Of a DNA stretch of 15,395 bases, positions 14,119 through 15,395 are shown one piece after another. Under the pieces are notes generated by a model that was not told where the DNA came from, searched no databases, and saw only the letters and a program-made list of their open reading frames with translations. Origin of the DNA: Treponema sp. (GTDB lineage: Bacteria; Spirochaetota; Spirochaetia; Treponematales; Treponemataceae). The stretch spans positions 1 to 15,395 of the forward strand of contig JAFOTA010000232.1 in NCBI GenBank assembly GCA_017421145.1, given 5' to 3'. The position numbers and the translations under genes were made by a program. Position 1 is the first letter of the stretch, and every line of letters begins with the position of its first letter.

Positions 14119-15395
14119 ATGGGTCTTATACAAGCCGGACTTGGAGCCATTGGCGGAGCTTTGGCAGATTCATGGAAAGATTTCTTTTACTGTGAGGCTA
14201 TGCCGGCAGATGTCCTTGTGACAAAAGGAGTACGCAGGGCAGGAAAAAGAAGCTCCAACACAAAGGGAACCGAGAACATCATAACAGCAGGATCCGTTAT
14301 TGCGGTTGCAGACGGACAGTGCATGATTATCGTCGAGCAGGGAAAAGTTGTTGAGCTTTGTGCTGAGCCGGGAGAATTCACTTGGGACACATCGACAGAA
14401 CCGTCCATCTTTTCAGGAAAGCTTGGAAAAGGTATACTTGAGACTTTCAAGAGCATCGGACGTCGTTTCACATTCGGCGGTGAACCCGGAAAAGATCAGA
14501 GAATCTACTATATTAATACAAAGGAAATCATCGGAAACAAATACGGCACGGCAGCTCCGGTTCCATTCCGTGTAGTTGACCAGAGGGCAAGGCTTGACAT
14601 GGACATTTCCGTCAAGTGCTTCGGCGAATACAGCTACCACATCGCCGACCCGATCCTTTTCTACACCAACGTCTGTGCAAATGTCTCCGGTGACTATAAA
14701 AGGGACAACATTGACAGCCAGCTGAAGACAGAACTTTTGACCGCTCTCCAGCCAGCATTCGCCGTTCTCTCAGAAAAAGGCATCCGCTATTCGGCACTCC
14801 CCGGACACACGGCGGAACTTGCCGATTCACTGAACGATCAGCTCTCTGAAAAGTGGCGTAATCTGCGCGGAATTGAAATCGTTTCATTCGGTATCTCTTC
14901 AATCAAGGCAGACGAAGAAGATGAAAAGAAAATCAAGCAGATGCAGGAACAGGCTGCTTATACCGATCCAACCATGCTTGCAGCGCGCCTCGGAAGCGCA
15001 CAGGCAAATGCAATGGAAGCTGCGGCAAACAACACGAACGGCGCAATGAACGCTTTCATGGGCATGGGAATGGCTGGAATGGCAGGCGGCATGAACGCAC
15101 AGAGCCTTTTTGCCATGGGTCAGCAGCAGGCACAGCAACAGGCAGCCCCTCAGCAGTCAGCACCACAGGGAGGCGCAGATTCTTGGAAATGCTCATGCGG
15201 AGCAAATGCAAGCGGAAAATTCTGCCCTGAATGCGGAAAACCAAAGCCAGCAGCCGGTGGATTCTGGACCTGCTCATGCGGAACACAGAACAAGGGAAAA
15301 TTCTGCTCCAACTGCGGAAGCAAAAAACCAGCGGGCGCACCACAGTACAAGTGCGACAAATGCGGATGGGAACCAGCGGACCCAACCAAGCCACC
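14119..15395 (+). CDS. SPFH-domain protein with C-terminal zinc ribbons, YdjI/virion-core type (3' partial)
   Basis: The frame from ATG 14119 (TAAGGAGG 5 nt upstream) is open for 425 codons and runs off the window. The N-terminus MGLIQAGLGAIGGALADSWK is characteristic of the family that includes Bacillus YdjI and 'virion core protein' homologues. The SPFH-like domain spans about residues 1-290 (VIAVADGQCMIIVEQGK, DISVKCFGEYSYHIADPI). A Met/Gly/Gln/Ala-rich linker follows (about 300-352), then zinc ribbons: C358/C360/C369/C372, C385/C387/C396/C399, and the start of a third at C412/C415. Family members are cytoplasmic and, in Bacillus, belong to a phage-shock-like membrane stress response with a PspA homologue. 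No PspA gene is in the window; genes beyond the right edge cannot be seen. There is no membrane helix, unlike HflK/HflC. Confidence 0.9.
   Translation, partial: MGLIQAGLGAIGGALADSWKDFFYCEAMPADVLVTKGVRRAGKRSSNTKGTENIITAGSVIAVADGQCMIIVEQGKVVELCAEPGEFTWDTSTEPSIFSGKLGKGILETFKSIGRRFTFGGEPGKDQRIYYINTKEIIGNKYGTAAPVPFRVVDQRARLDMDISVKCFGEYSYHIADPILFYTNVCANVSGDYKRDNIDSQLKTELLTALQPAFAVLSEKGIRYSALPGHTAELADSLNDQLSEKWRNLRGIEIVSFGISSIKADEEDEKKIKQMQEQAAYTDPTMLAARLGSAQANAMEAAANNTNGAMNAFMGMGMAGMAGGMNAQSLFAMGQQQAQQQAAPQQSAPQGGADSWKCSCGANASGKFCPECGKPKPAAGGFWTCSCGTQNKGKFCSNCGSKKPAGAPQYKCDKCGWEPADPTKP

Overview
The window looks like a chromosomal piece of a spirochaete, most probably a gut- or rumen-type Treponema. 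This is inferred from gene content: very large Ig-repeat outer-surface proteins, a lipoprotein with a relaxed spirochaetal lipobox, a poly-G tract inside a promoter, and a histidine pathway that host-restricted treponemes usually lack. No rRNA, tRNA, CRISPR array or transposase is visible.

Layout: (1) 1-832, the tail of an upstream gene (frame uncertain) and a Sir2-type NAD-dependent deacylase. (2) 833-7577, an AT-rich spacer and one 6.5-kb gene for an exported protein of about 2174 residues. It has tandem Ig-like domains, two charged helical insertions and a C-terminal segment resembling a small outer-membrane beta-barrel. A clean terminator follows. (3) 7657-9181, a hisG-hisB operon whose promoter sits so close to the hisG ATG that the mRNA may be leaderless. 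(4) 9191-9352, about four tandem copies of a 41-bp hairpin-forming repeat, the last acting as the his terminator. (5) 9361-13178 on the minus strand, a tight hflK-hflC operon followed by a membrane protein that looks like a degenerate kinase domain fused through one membrane helix to an outside NTF2-like domain. (6) 13237-13997, a lipoprotein gene flanked by two perfect 40-bp direct repeats 721 bp apart, driven by a promoter with eight consecutive G between its -35 and -10 boxes. (7) 14045 to the window end, an SPFH-domain protein of the YdjI/'virion core' type with C-terminal zinc ribbons, cut by the window edge.

The most interesting part is 9.3-15.4 kb. Three SPFH-family proteins (HflK, HflC and the zinc-ribbon one) lie together with a probable pseudokinase membrane sensor and a lipoprotein that may be phase-variable. 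HflK/HflC form the membrane scaffold that controls the FtsH protease, and YdjI-type proteins belong to phage-shock-like membrane stress responses, so the region reads as an envelope-quality-control neighbourhood. The functional link between its members is inference from position.
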